A stretch of DNA of 64,000 bases from W-Chloroflexi-9 sp045863195 (GTDB lineage Bacteria; Chloroflexota; Dehalococcoidia; UBA2979): positions 62,001-126,000 of the forward strand of contig BTUI01000004.1 in NCBI GenBank assembly GCA_045863195.1, written 5' to 3'. The translations under genes were made by a program, and so were the position numbers. Positions 15,766-25,509 of the stretch are shown in pieces. Under the pieces are notes generated by a model. It was not told the DNA's origin and searched no databases. It saw only the letters and a list, made by a program, of their open reading frames with translations. Within the stretch, counting starts at the first letter, position 1. Every line of letters starts with the position of its first letter.

Positions 15766-17645
15766 AGCGACCGCTTCACCGTCTCCGCGAGGCGCGCCGT
15801 GAAGCCGACGGTGGAGGCGATCTCCTCGATGCTGGCTTCTCGGATCGCCTTGACGGAACCGAACTTGCGGAGGAGCGCCTGCTTCCGCTTCGGCCCGACG
15901 CCCGGGATGCCGTCCAGCACCGACTTCACGGAGGACTTGCCGCGCAGTTGCCGGTGGTAGGTGATGGCGAAGCGGTGCGCCTCGTCACGGATGCGCTGGA
16001 CGAGGTAGAGCGCCTCCGACTGGCGTGGCAGCATGATCGACTCGGACACGTCCGCGACGAAGATCTCCTCCTGCTGCTTGGCAAGGCCGCAGACCGGCAC
16101 GTCCCGCAGGCCCAGGTTGCGCATCACGTCCAGCGCCACGCCCAGCTGCCCCTTGCCGCCATCGATGATCACGAGGTCGGGGACGGCGTCCCACGGCGAG
16201 GGTTCTTCAGTCACGGTTTCCGCGACCCCCGCCTCCACACCCTCCGCGGCCTCGCGTTCGCGACGGCGGCGGTCGGCGATGCGCTTGAAGCGGCGCGTGA
16301 GCACCTCCTGCATGGAGGCGAAGTCGTTCTGGCCTTCGACCGCCTTGATGCGGAAGCGCCGGTACTCCTGGTTGGCCGGCTGGCCGTGCTTGAAGACGAC
16401 CATGGAGGCGACGGTGTTCGTGCCCTGGATCGTCGAGATGTCGTAGCACTCGATCCGCTCGGGTCGGGCGGGGAGGTCGAGTTCCTCCTGCAGCAACGAG
16501 AGGGCGGCGTCCGTCTTGTCGCGGTCGGCGACCCAGCGGACGTGGTGCATCCGCAGGGACTCACGCGCGTTCTCCTCCGCCGTGGCGACCAGGCCGCGCT
16601 TCTCGCCGCGCTCCGGGACATGGACCTCCACCACGGTGCCGCGCCGCTGGCGCAGCATCGCCTCGATCTCCTCGCGGTCGGCCGGCTCCACGGAGAGCAG
16701 GACGGAGCGAGGGACGTAGGTCGCCGACTCGTAGAACTGGGCGAGGAAGGCCCGCAGGATCTCGCGGTCGCTGGCGTCCTGCGTGCCGTCCAGCATGAAC
16801 GAGTCCGTGTCCGCGACCACGGTGCCGCGGACAAAGAACGCCTGCACGCACGCCTCGTCGTCCTGTCGGGCGAGCGCGAACACGTCCGCATCGAGGGGGG
16901 TGGTCGTCGCCATCTGCTGGCGCTCGGTGACGCGCTCGATCGCCTGCAACTGGTCGCGGAGGCGTGCCGCCCGCTCGAAGTCCAGCGCCTCCGCCGCGTC
17001 CTCCATCTGCTGCCGAACGTGCCGCTTCACCTCGTCGGAGCGGCCTTCGAGGAACAGCATCGTCTCGCGGATGACCTCCGCGTACTCGTCCGGCGTGCAG
17101 TAGGCGGTGCATGGGGCGATGCAGCGCTTGATGTAGTAATCGAGGCAGGGACGCGGGTCGGTGCCGGTGATCTCCTTGGTGCAGGAGCGCCACGGGAAGA
17201 GCTTCTTGACCACGTCCAGCGTGCGCCGCACCGACCCGGCGGAGGCGTACGGCCCAAAGTAGCGCGCGCCATCGTCCGCGACGCGGCGCGTGATGGTGAC
17301 CCGCGGCCAGGGCGACTGCACGTCCACTTTCAGGTAGGGGTAGTGCTTGTCGTCCTTCAGGCGGACGTTGTGGATCGGCTGGTAGCGCTTGACCAGCGTG
17401 GCCTCGAGGTGGAGCGCCTCCGCCTCGTTCTGGGTCACGATGTGCTCGATCGTCCGGACCGTCTCGGCCAGCGCTCGCACCTTCGGCTCGAGGGAGTGCG
17501 CGGAGCCGAAGTAGGAGCGGACGCGGTCGCGGAGGCGGCGGGCCTTGCCGATGTAGACCACGTCGCCGCGGGCGTCTCGCATGATGTAGACGCCCGGCTT
17601 CTCGGGGAGCGAGCGGACCTGGTGTGGGATCGAGGCGTCGGTCAC
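15762..17645 (-). CDS. uvrC: UvrABC system protein C
   Basis: This 627-residue nuclease subunit has an N-terminal GIY-YIG domain (EKPGVYIMRDARGDVVYIGKA), a cysteine cluster (CLDYYIKRCIAPCTAYC), a UVR domain (ALDFERAARLRDQL), an RNase H-like 5' incision domain (ECYDISTIQGTNTVASMV and DLVIIDGGKGQLG) and tandem helix-hairpin-helix motifs (LDGIPGVGPKRKQALL). It cuts on both sides of bulky lesions bound by UvrB. The start is GTG 17645, just upstream of the conserved SLPEKPGVY. A far longer frame upstream is a composition artefact antisense to the antiporter gene. Confidence 0.97.
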   Translation of the reverse strand: MTDASIPHQVRSLPEKPGVYIMRDARGDVVYIGKARRLRDRVRSYFGSAHSLEPKVRALAETVRTIEHIVTQNEAEALHLEATLVKRYQPIHNVRLKDDKHYPYLKVDVQSPWPRVTITRRVADDGARYFGPYASAGSVRRTLDVVKKLFPWRSCTKEITGTDPRPCLDYYIKRCIAPCTAYCTPDEYAEVIRETMLFLEGRSDEVKRHVRQQMEDAAEALDFERAARLRDQLQAIERVTERQQMATTTPLDADVFALARQDDEACVQAFFVRGTVVADTDSFMLDGTQDASDREILRAFLAQFYESATYVPRSVLLSVEPADREEIEAMLRQRRGTVVEVHVPERGEKRGLVATAEENARESLRMHHVRWVADRDKTDAALSLLQEELDLPARPERIECYDISTIQGTNTVASMVVFKHGQPANQEYRRFRIKAVEGQNDFASMQEVLTRRFKRIADRRRREREAAEGVEAGVAETVTEEPSPWDAVPDLVIIDGGKGQLGVALDVMRNLGLRDVPVCGLAKQQEEIFVADVSESIMLPRQSEALYLVQRIRDEAHRFAITYHRQLRGKSSVKSVLDGIPGVGPKRKQALLRKFGSVKAIREASIEEIASTVGFTARLAETVKRSL

Positions 17646-17711
17646 GCCTCCGATCGTACCGCGCCACCACGCACGGCATGGGGCCTCTGGTCGCACTGTT
17701 AGAGTGCGAGG

Positions 17712-19412
17712 GTGACCGACACTGGTTCCATCCTCGCCAGCCTGGCGTTTGCCCTGCTCGCCGCCGGACTGAGCGGCGCCGTCGCCGCGCGCCTCGGGCA
17801 GTCCGTCATTCTCGGGTACATCGTGGCGGGGATGCTGGTCGGGCCGTACACGCCCGGCTTCGTCGCGGACGCGGGCAGCGTGAACGCGCTCGCGGAGATC
17901 GGCGTGGTTCTGCTGCTCTTCGCGACGGGCATGGAGGTCTCCGCTCGCGACCTCATGCGGATTGGCCGCGTCGCCGTGATCGGCGCGCACATCCAGGTCG
18001 TGGTGCTGATCGGCCTGGGGTACCTCGTGGGGCTGGCGCTCGGCTGGGGGACGGTGCCGTCGCTCTTCCTCGGCGCGGTCGTCTCGAACTCCTCGACCAC
18101 GGTGCTGACGAAGGTGCTGGGCGAGCGCGGCGAGGGCGGGACGCGCCACGCGCGGATCGGCATCGCGTGGTCGTCGATCCAGGACCTGACGACGATCGTG
18201 CTGGTGGTGCTCCTGACGGCGGTCTCGGCGGACGCCGGGGTGTCCGGCCGAGAGGTGCTGGTGGAGGTCGGCAAGGCCGCGGTCTTCCTCACCGTCCTGG
18301 TCCCGGTGGGTGGGCGGATCCTCCCGCCCGTGTTCGGCTACATCCGCCAGATCCGCCAGCGCGAGGTGTTTGTGCTGTCGGCGGCGGCGCTGGGTCTGAT
18401 GACCGCCTACACGGCGACGCTCTTCGGGCTCTCGCCCGCCCTCGGCGCGTTCGTCGCCGGGGTGGTGCTGGCGGAGTCCGATATCCGGCACGAGGTGCTG
18501 AACGGCCTGAGCCCGCTGCGGGACATCTTCGCCGGGCTGTTCTTCGTCTCGATCGGGATGCTGGTCGACCCCGGATTCCTGGTCGAGAACGCGGTGGCGG
18601 TGCTCGCGGTGCTGGCGCTGATCGTGCCGGTGAAGGGGCTGGTCGTCGGGCTGCTGGCCTCCGCGTTCCGGCTGCCGCTGCGCACGGTCGTGATGTCCTC
18701 GATCACGCTCGCGCAGAGCGCCGAGTTCTCCTTCCTCCTTGCCTCCCTCGGGACGCAACTCGATGTGCTCGCCCCCACCGAGTTCTCATCCCTGATCGCC
18801 GGCGCGATCCTGAGCGTGGTCCTGCTCCCGGGCCTGCTGCACCTCGGCGGCGGCCTTGCGGACCGCCTCGACCGCCGCCGGGACGACGACCTGGCCGCGC
18901 GGCCGGCAGAGGGCAGGGCGTCCGAGGTGATGAGCGGCCACGCAGTCATCTGCGGCCACGGCCGCGTGGGGCGGATCGTGACGCAGGCGCTGGTGGGGCA
19001 GGGCGTGCCGGTCGCCGTGCTGGACCAGGAGTCGCGCGAGATCCTGCCGCTGCGGGAGGCGGGCCACCTGGCGCTGCTCGGCAGCGCGGACAACGAGGTG
19101 CTGCTGGCGCGGGCGTCCGTGGACCGGGCCGCGCTGCTGGTGATCGCGGTGCCGGACCGCGCCTCCGTGCGCCGCATCGTGCGGTTCGCGCGGCTGGTGA
19201 ACCCGGGCATCGTGATCGTCTCGCGGACGCACGAACTGGCGGAGCGGGACTACCTCGAGACGCACGGCGTGGACGAGGCGGTCGTGGGCGAACTGGAGCT
19301 GGCACTGGAGATGGCCCGGTTCGCGCTGCGGTCGAGCGAGATCGATCCGGCGGCGGTGGACGAGTACCTCGATGTTGTGCGGCACTCCCACGACGGGCTG
19401 GAGGGCGCGTAG
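17712..19412 (+). CDS. CPA2 cation:proton antiporter with TrkA-N domain
   Basis: This 566-residue protein has about 12 hydrophobic segments (residues 1-385) with SVILGYIVAGMLVGPYTPG and SNSSTTVLTKVLGERGE, then a cytosolic TrkA-N/RCK nucleotide-binding domain (VICGHGRVGRIVTQALVGQG). This resembles KefB/C and YbaL. It should exchange K+ or Na+ for protons under control of a bound nucleotide. The start is GTG, 66 bases from the divergent uvrC GTG. TTAGAGT lies about 8 bases before the start and could be a -10 box giving a very short leader. Confidence 0.9.
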   Translation: MTDTGSILASLAFALLAAGLSGAVAARLGQSVILGYIVAGMLVGPYTPGFVADAGSVNALAEIGVVLLLFATGMEVSARDLMRIGRVAVIGAHIQVVVLIGLGYLVGLALGWGTVPSLFLGAVVSNSSTTVLTKVLGERGEGGTRHARIGIAWSSIQDLTTIVLVVLLTAVSADAGVSGREVLVEVGKAAVFLTVLVPVGGRILPPVFGYIRQIRQREVFVLSAAALGLMTAYTATLFGLSPALGAFVAGVVLAESDIRHEVLNGLSPLRDIFAGLFFVSIGMLVDPGFLVENAVAVLAVLALIVPVKGLVVGLLASAFRLPLRTVVMSSITLAQSAEFSFLLASLGTQLDVLAPTEFSSLIAGAILSVVLLPGLLHLGGGLADRLDRRRDDDLAARPAEGRASEVMSGHAVICGHGRVGRIVTQALVGQGVPVAVLDQESREILPLREAGHLALLGSADNEVLLARASVDRAALLVIAVPDRASVRRIVRFARLVNPGIVIVSRTHELAERDYLETHGVDEAVVGELELALEMARFALRSSEIDPAAVDEYLDVVRHSHDGLEGA

Positions 19413-19440
19413 TCGCTCCGGTCGGTGGTGCGGGCACGAA

Positions 19441-19466
19441 GAAGGCCTCCCGGGTGGGAGGCCTTC
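19441..19466. terminator. Bidirectional hairpin terminator
   Basis: An 11-bp perfect stem (GAAGGCCTCCC / GGGAGGCCTTC) with a 4-nt loop begins 28 bases after the antiporter stop. It faces the converging tRNA cluster on the minus strand. Confidence 0.75.
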
Positions 19467-19478
19467 GTCATCGGTCAA

Positions 19479-19554
19479 TGGTGCGCCCGGGAGGATTCGA
19501 ACCTCCGGCCTTTGCCTCCGCAGGGCAACGCTCTATCCCCTGAGCTACGAGCGC
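19479..19554 (-). tRNA. tRNA-Arg (anticodon GCG)
   Basis: This 76-nt gene has an encoded CCA. Acceptor GCGCTCG/CGGGCGC, D arm GCTC/GAGC with A20, anticodon stem TTGCC/GGCAA and loop CTGCGGA give anticodon GCG. T arm GGAGG/CCTCC. Most bacteria instead decode CGU/CGC with an ACG (inosine) tRNA, so G34 is uncommon. Confidence 0.93.
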
Positions 19555-19582
19555 ACGAACGAGCCAGATCCGACGTTGGTCA

Positions 19583-19669
19583 TGGTGCCGAAGGCGAGAC
19601 TTGAACTCGCACGGGCTTGCGCCCACTACGCCCTGAACGTAGCGCGTCTGCCGATTCCGCCACTTCGGC
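19583..19669 (-). tRNA. tRNA-Leu (anticodon CAG)
   Basis: This 87-nt class II tRNA has a long variable arm (TGGGCGCAAGCCCGT). Acceptor GCCGAAG/CTTCGGC, anticodon stem CTACG/CGTAG with loop TTCAGGG (CAG), T arm GCGAG/CTCGC and encoded CCA. It decodes CUG, the favoured Leu codon here. Confidence 0.96.
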
Positions 19670-19695
19670 CGGGGACCAACTCCGGGCGGGCTCGC

Positions 19696-19772
19696 TGGTG
19701 GGCGGTACTGGACTCGAACCAGTGACCTCCTGCGTGTGAAGCAGGCGCTCGTACCAACTGAGCTAACCGCCC
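19696..19772 (-). tRNA. tRNA-Val (anticodon CAC)
   Basis: This 77-nt gene has an encoded CCA. Acceptor GGGCGGT/ACCGCCC, anticodon stem CCTGC/GCAGG with loop TTCACAC (CAC), T arm ACTGG/CCAGT. It decodes GUG. It is the first gene of the three-tRNA run on the minus strand. Confidence 0.96.
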
Positions 19773-19873
19773 CCGCGGGGCCAGCCTGAGAATGGTACGG
19801 CGGGACTTTCGTTGCGTACAACCCGGGCCCGAACCGCTTTCCCGTAAGGGCGGAGAGGAGCACCCTCGGTAGG

Positions 19874-19899
19874 GTGTTTGTGCAACCGGTCACAAACAC
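19874..19899 (+). promoter_or_regulatory. CRP/FNR-like palindrome upstream of the cupredoxin gene
   Basis: Perfect 9-base arms GTGTTTGTG (19874-19882) and CACAAACAC (19891-19899) flank CAACCGGT. The core TGTGC-N6-TCACA differs by one base from the CRP consensus TGTGA-N6-TCACA. It ends 5 bases before the ribosome-binding site, so it could also act as an RNA hairpin. Confidence 0.6.
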
Positions 19900-19919
19900 G
19901 TGTAGGAGGGATTCCAGTC

Positions 19920-20411
19920 ATGTTCCAGAAGAAGCGCGTTTCCATCGCCCTGACGGCCGTCGCCGGCATGTCGCTGTTCCTCGCCGCCTGCTCCAGCAGC
20001 GACGAGGCCGAGGACGCCCCGGCCGCCTCCGGCGAGACCGCGGCCGCGACCGCCGCCGCCACGGAGGCCGCGGGTGGTGCCGCCGCCGCGCCGGCTGCCG
20101 CCTCGATCGAGTTCCAGGACATCAAGTTCTCCGTCACGGAGCTGACCGCCACGCACGGCCAGCCGCTGGAGATCGCGATGAAGAACACCGGCGCCCTGGA
20201 GCACGACTTCACCGTCGACTCCATCGATGGCGAGGCCACCGTGGGCGGCAACTCCGCCGAGGGCGCCGACAAGGATGTGCACGTGGTCCTGGCCCCGGGC
20301 GCGGAGGGCACGCTGGTGCTGACGGCTGAGAAGGCCGGCACCTACGAGTTCTACTGCTCCGTCCTGGGCCACAAGGAGGCCGGCATGAAGGGCACGTTGA
20401 CCGTCAACTAG
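19920..20411 (+). CDS. Cupredoxin-domain lipoprotein
   Basis: This 163-residue protein starts at ATG 19920 behind AGGAGGG. It has a lipoprotein signal ending FLAAC (lipid-anchored Cys24), an Ala/Glu/Ser-rich spacer (about 25-60) and a plastocyanin-like domain. The type 1 copper ligands are His95 (GALEHDFTV), Cys146 (FYCSVLG), His151 and Met156 (GHKEAGM). It should be an extracytoplasmic, membrane-tethered blue copper electron carrier or copper-binding protein. A CRP/FNR-like palindrome in its leader suggests redox or carbon control. Confidence 0.9.
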   Translation: MFQKKRVSIALTAVAGMSLFLAACSSSDEAEDAPAASGETAAATAAATEAAGGAAAAPAAASIEFQDIKFSVTELTATHGQPLEIAMKNTGALEHDFTVDSIDGEATVGGNSAEGADKDVHVVLAPGAEGTLVLTAEKAGTYEFYCSVLGHKEAGMKGTLTVN

Positions 20412-20454
20412 TGACGGGCACGCCCGCGGCCTGACTCGCACGCCTGCGAGAATG

Positions 20455-20483
20455 GAGCGCCCCGGCCACCGGCCGGGGCGCTC
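20455..20483 (+). terminator. Hairpin terminator after the cupredoxin gene
   Basis: A 13-bp perfect stem (GAGCGCCCCGGCC / GGCCGGGGCGCTC) with a 3-nt loop, followed by TGCGTTT, lies 44 bases past the stop codon. Confidence 0.78.
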
Positions 20484-20517
20484 TGCGTTTGCGGTGGGTG
20501 AGGACGAGGAGGTGGCG

Positions 20518-21099
20518 ATGGCCTCGGAGGGTGCGGGCGACGGCCGGGTGCGCTGCGCGTGGGCGGGCGAGGAGCCGGTGATGGTGCGGTACCACGATGA
20601 GGAGTGGGGCGTGCCGGAGCATGACGACCGCCGCCTCTTCGAGTGCCTGACGCTGGAGGGTGCCCAGGCCGGGCTCTCCTGGCGCACCGTCCTCCTTCGA
20701 CGCGAGGGGTACCGCCGCGCGTTCCTCGACTGGGAGATCCAGCGCGTCGCCTCGATGGACGCGGGCGACGTGGAGCGTCTGCTGGCGGATCCCGGCATCA
20801 TCCGCCACCGCGGGAAGGTAGAGGCGACGATCTCGAACGCGCGGGCGGCGCTGGCCGTCATTGCGCGCGAGGGGAGCCTGGACGCGTACCTCTGGGGACT
20901 CGCGGGCGGGACGCCTCGGGTGAACCGGTGGCGGTCGCTGGAGGAGTACCCGGCGGAGACGGAGGCGTCGCGGGCGATGAGCCGGGCGCTGCGGGGGGAG
21001 GGCTTCCGCTTCGTAGGTCCCACGATCTGCTATGCGTTCATGCAGGCGACGGGCATGGTGGACGACCACCAGGCCACCTGCTTCCGGGCGGGCGGCTAG
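20518..21099 (+). CDS. tag: DNA-3-methyladenine glycosylase I
   Basis: This 193-residue protein is Tag-like: RVRCAWAGEEPVMVRYHDEEW, then FECLTLEGAQAGLSWRTVLL, and the C-terminal FVGPTICYAFMQATGMVDDH with HQATC. The Cys of RCAW, the His of YHDEEWG and the C-terminal His and Cys match the zinc-snap ligands of this family. It removes 3-methyladenine from alkylated DNA. ATG 20518 has AGGAGG upstream; a longer frame starts inside the preceding terminator and is rejected. Confidence 0.93.
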   Translation: MASEGAGDGRVRCAWAGEEPVMVRYHDEEWGVPEHDDRRLFECLTLEGAQAGLSWRTVLLRREGYRRAFLDWEIQRVASMDAGDVERLLADPGIIRHRGKVEATISNARAALAVIAREGSLDAYLWGLAGGTPRVNRWRSLEEYPAETEASRAMSRALRGEGFRFVGPTICYAFMQATGMVDDHQATCFRAGG

Positions 21100-21236
21100 C
21101 ACCTTCCCCGTGATGCGGCATGCATTAGGATCGCGGCGACGGCGTCCGGGCTCCTGAGGTCGCGAGCCCTGCCGTCCATCTGCTGTCCAGGTCTCCCCGG
21201 CGCCTCACCGCGGGAGCGCGTGATGGAGGAGTTCGT

Positions 21237-23912
<2,676 letters not shown>

Positions 23913-23934
23913 TCGAGGCGTCACGTCGACACGA

Positions 23935-23964
23935 GGAGCGCCCCGCCACCCGGCGGGGCGCTCC
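23935..23964 (+). terminator. Hairpin terminator after acnA
   Basis: A 13-bp perfect stem (GGAGCGCCCCGCC / GGCGGGGCGCTCC) with a 4-nt loop begins 22 bases past the acnA stop. Confidence 0.78.
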
Positions 23965-23986
23965 GCATCACCGGAGGGGCGGCGGG

Positions 23987-24139
23987 GTGGTCAGCGCGGA
24001 ACTGGAGCAGCGCATCCGCGAGTGGATCGCGGCTGGCATGTCGGACGAGCAGATCGCCGTCGCGCTGACGCTGAGCGTGAAGGTCGTCCGCCTCGTCCGG
24101 CGCGACCTGGAGGCCGCGCTGCGGCCGCGCTTCCGCTAG
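23987..24139 (+). CDS. 50-residue helix-turn-helix protein
   Basis: A short frame starts at GTG 23987 behind GGAGGGG. The protein begins VVSAELEQRIREWIAAGMSD and continues EQIAVALTLSVKVVRLVRRDL. 'AGMSDEQIAVALTLSVKVVRLVRR' has the spacing of a helix-turn-helix like those of sigma region 4 or small homeodomain-like resolvase tails. It is too short for any other domain, so it may act as a small DNA-binding regulator. It lies between the acnA terminator and the convergent MFS gene (13-base gap). Confidence 0.6.
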   Translation: MVSAELEQRIREWIAAGMSDEQIAVALTLSVKVVRLVRRDLEAALRPRFR

Positions 24140-24152
24140 CGGCGCGCGAGCG

Positions 24153-25436
24153 TCATGCGGCCGCGCGCACTGGTGGTTGCGGCTTCGTCGCGAGCACCCA
24201 GAACACCGAGCCGGCGGCGGAAACCGCAGCGATGATCGTGAAGCCGATCTCGTACGAGCCGGTGATGTCGTACAGGACCCCGGCGATGATCGGGCCGCCC
24301 GCCGTGCCGAGCATGGTGATGAGCGCGGAGGTCCCCGTGATCGATCCGAACGAGGCCTTGCCGAAGTAGTCCGCCCGGATCGCCTGCATCAGGGGGCCTC
24401 GGGCGCCCCATGCGAAGCCGTGCAGCACCGCGAAGCCGATCACGGCGAGCAGCACCCCGCCCAGGTACGCGACCAGCAACAGCCCCGCCGCGTGCATCGA
24501 CATGCACGCCATCGCGATGAAGCGCTTGCTCATGCGGTCGCCGAGGAAGCCACCGACCACCTGACCGACGATCTGCATCACCGTCATGAACGCCATGATC
24601 GAGGCGGCCCCGGCGTCCGAGTAGCCGACCGACTCCGTCAGGTGCAGGAACAGGTGCGCCATCACGGCGGTGACCACCATGAGCGCGGCGCCGTGGCCGA
24701 GCGCGATCATCCAGAAGGCGCGGGTGCGCAGCGCCTCCATGGCGGTGAAGTCCACGTCCGTGAAGGTGGCGGCGCGCTCCGGATTGGCGAGCCGGTACGC
24801 TTCGCGCGCTTCGGGGGAGATGCCGTCCACCCAGGTGCCGGCGTCCTCCGGGCGGTCCTTGAACAGCGTCGTCAGCGGCAGTCCGATGGCGATGACGAGC
24901 AGGCCGGAGGCGAACGCCGTCTCACGCCAGCCGAAGTGGTCGATGCTCAGCACGACGATTGGGGTGGCGATGCCACCGAGGGCGAAGCCGACCGAGGAGA
25001 TGCCCATCGCGCGGCCGCGGAAGCGCTCGAACCAGCGCACGATCGCCACGGTGATCGGCATGAACCCGCCGAGGCTCGCGCCCACGGAGACGAGGCCGAA
25101 CGACAGGTAGAACATCCAGAGCGAGCGCGTCTGGCTGAAGAGGATCAGGCAGAGGCCGAACATGATGAGCCCGGCTCGCATGATCGTGCGGGCGCCGAAG
25201 CGGTCGATCAGCCAGCCCTCGATCGGGCCAAGGAGGCCGGTCTCTACGCGCGAGAGCGAGTAGACGAAGCCCATCTGGGAGCGGCTCCAGCCGTACTCTC
25301 GCGTCAGTGCAGCCGCATACGCGCCGAACGCGTGCTGCATCAGCAGCCCGATGAGCATCTGGATGAGCGACCCGGCGCCGACCAGCCACCAGCCGAAGAA
25401 CATCCCCCGGCGCGCCGCCTGTGCTCGCGAGATCAC
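24153..25436 (-). CDS. MFS transporter (monocarboxylate/oxalate-type)
   Basis: This 427-residue protein has 12 hydrophobic segments. It starts MISRAQAARRGMFFGWWLVG, has the loop 2-3 motif GWLIDRFGARTIM and a central cytosolic loop with DRPEDAGTWVDG between the two halves. The pattern 'HAFGAYAAALTREYGWSRSQMG' is typical of the MCT/OxlT branch of MFS carriers for organic acids. The substrate is unknown. It is monocistronic between a convergent gene and pepN (73-base gap). Confidence 0.85.
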   Translation of the reverse strand: MISRAQAARRGMFFGWWLVGAGSLIQMLIGLLMQHAFGAYAAALTREYGWSRSQMGFVYSLSRVETGLLGPIEGWLIDRFGARTIMRAGLIMFGLCLILFSQTRSLWMFYLSFGLVSVGASLGGFMPITVAIVRWFERFRGRAMGISSVGFALGGIATPIVVLSIDHFGWRETAFASGLLVIAIGLPLTTLFKDRPEDAGTWVDGISPEAREAYRLANPERAATFTDVDFTAMEALRTRAFWMIALGHGAALMVVTAVMAHLFLHLTESVGYSDAGAASIMAFMTVMQIVGQVVGGFLGDRMSKRFIAMACMSMHAAGLLLVAYLGGVLLAVIGFAVLHGFAWGARGPLMQAIRADYFGKASFGSITGTSALITMLGTAGGPIIAGVLYDITGSYEIGFTIIAAVSAAGSVFWVLATKPQPPVRAAA

Positions 25437-25509
25437 GCTCGGGCTCCCCTCGTGCGCGCCCTACCGTGGCGCAGTCTCTCGCGCTGCGTGCTAGCCGCCA
25501 GTGGCCCGC

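Noticed and set aside
17646..18758. N-terminal extension of uvrC giving a protein of nearly 1,000 residues
   Set aside because: The extra part is antisense to the antiporter gene and is charged low-complexity sequence; the normal UvrC start fits GTG 17645.
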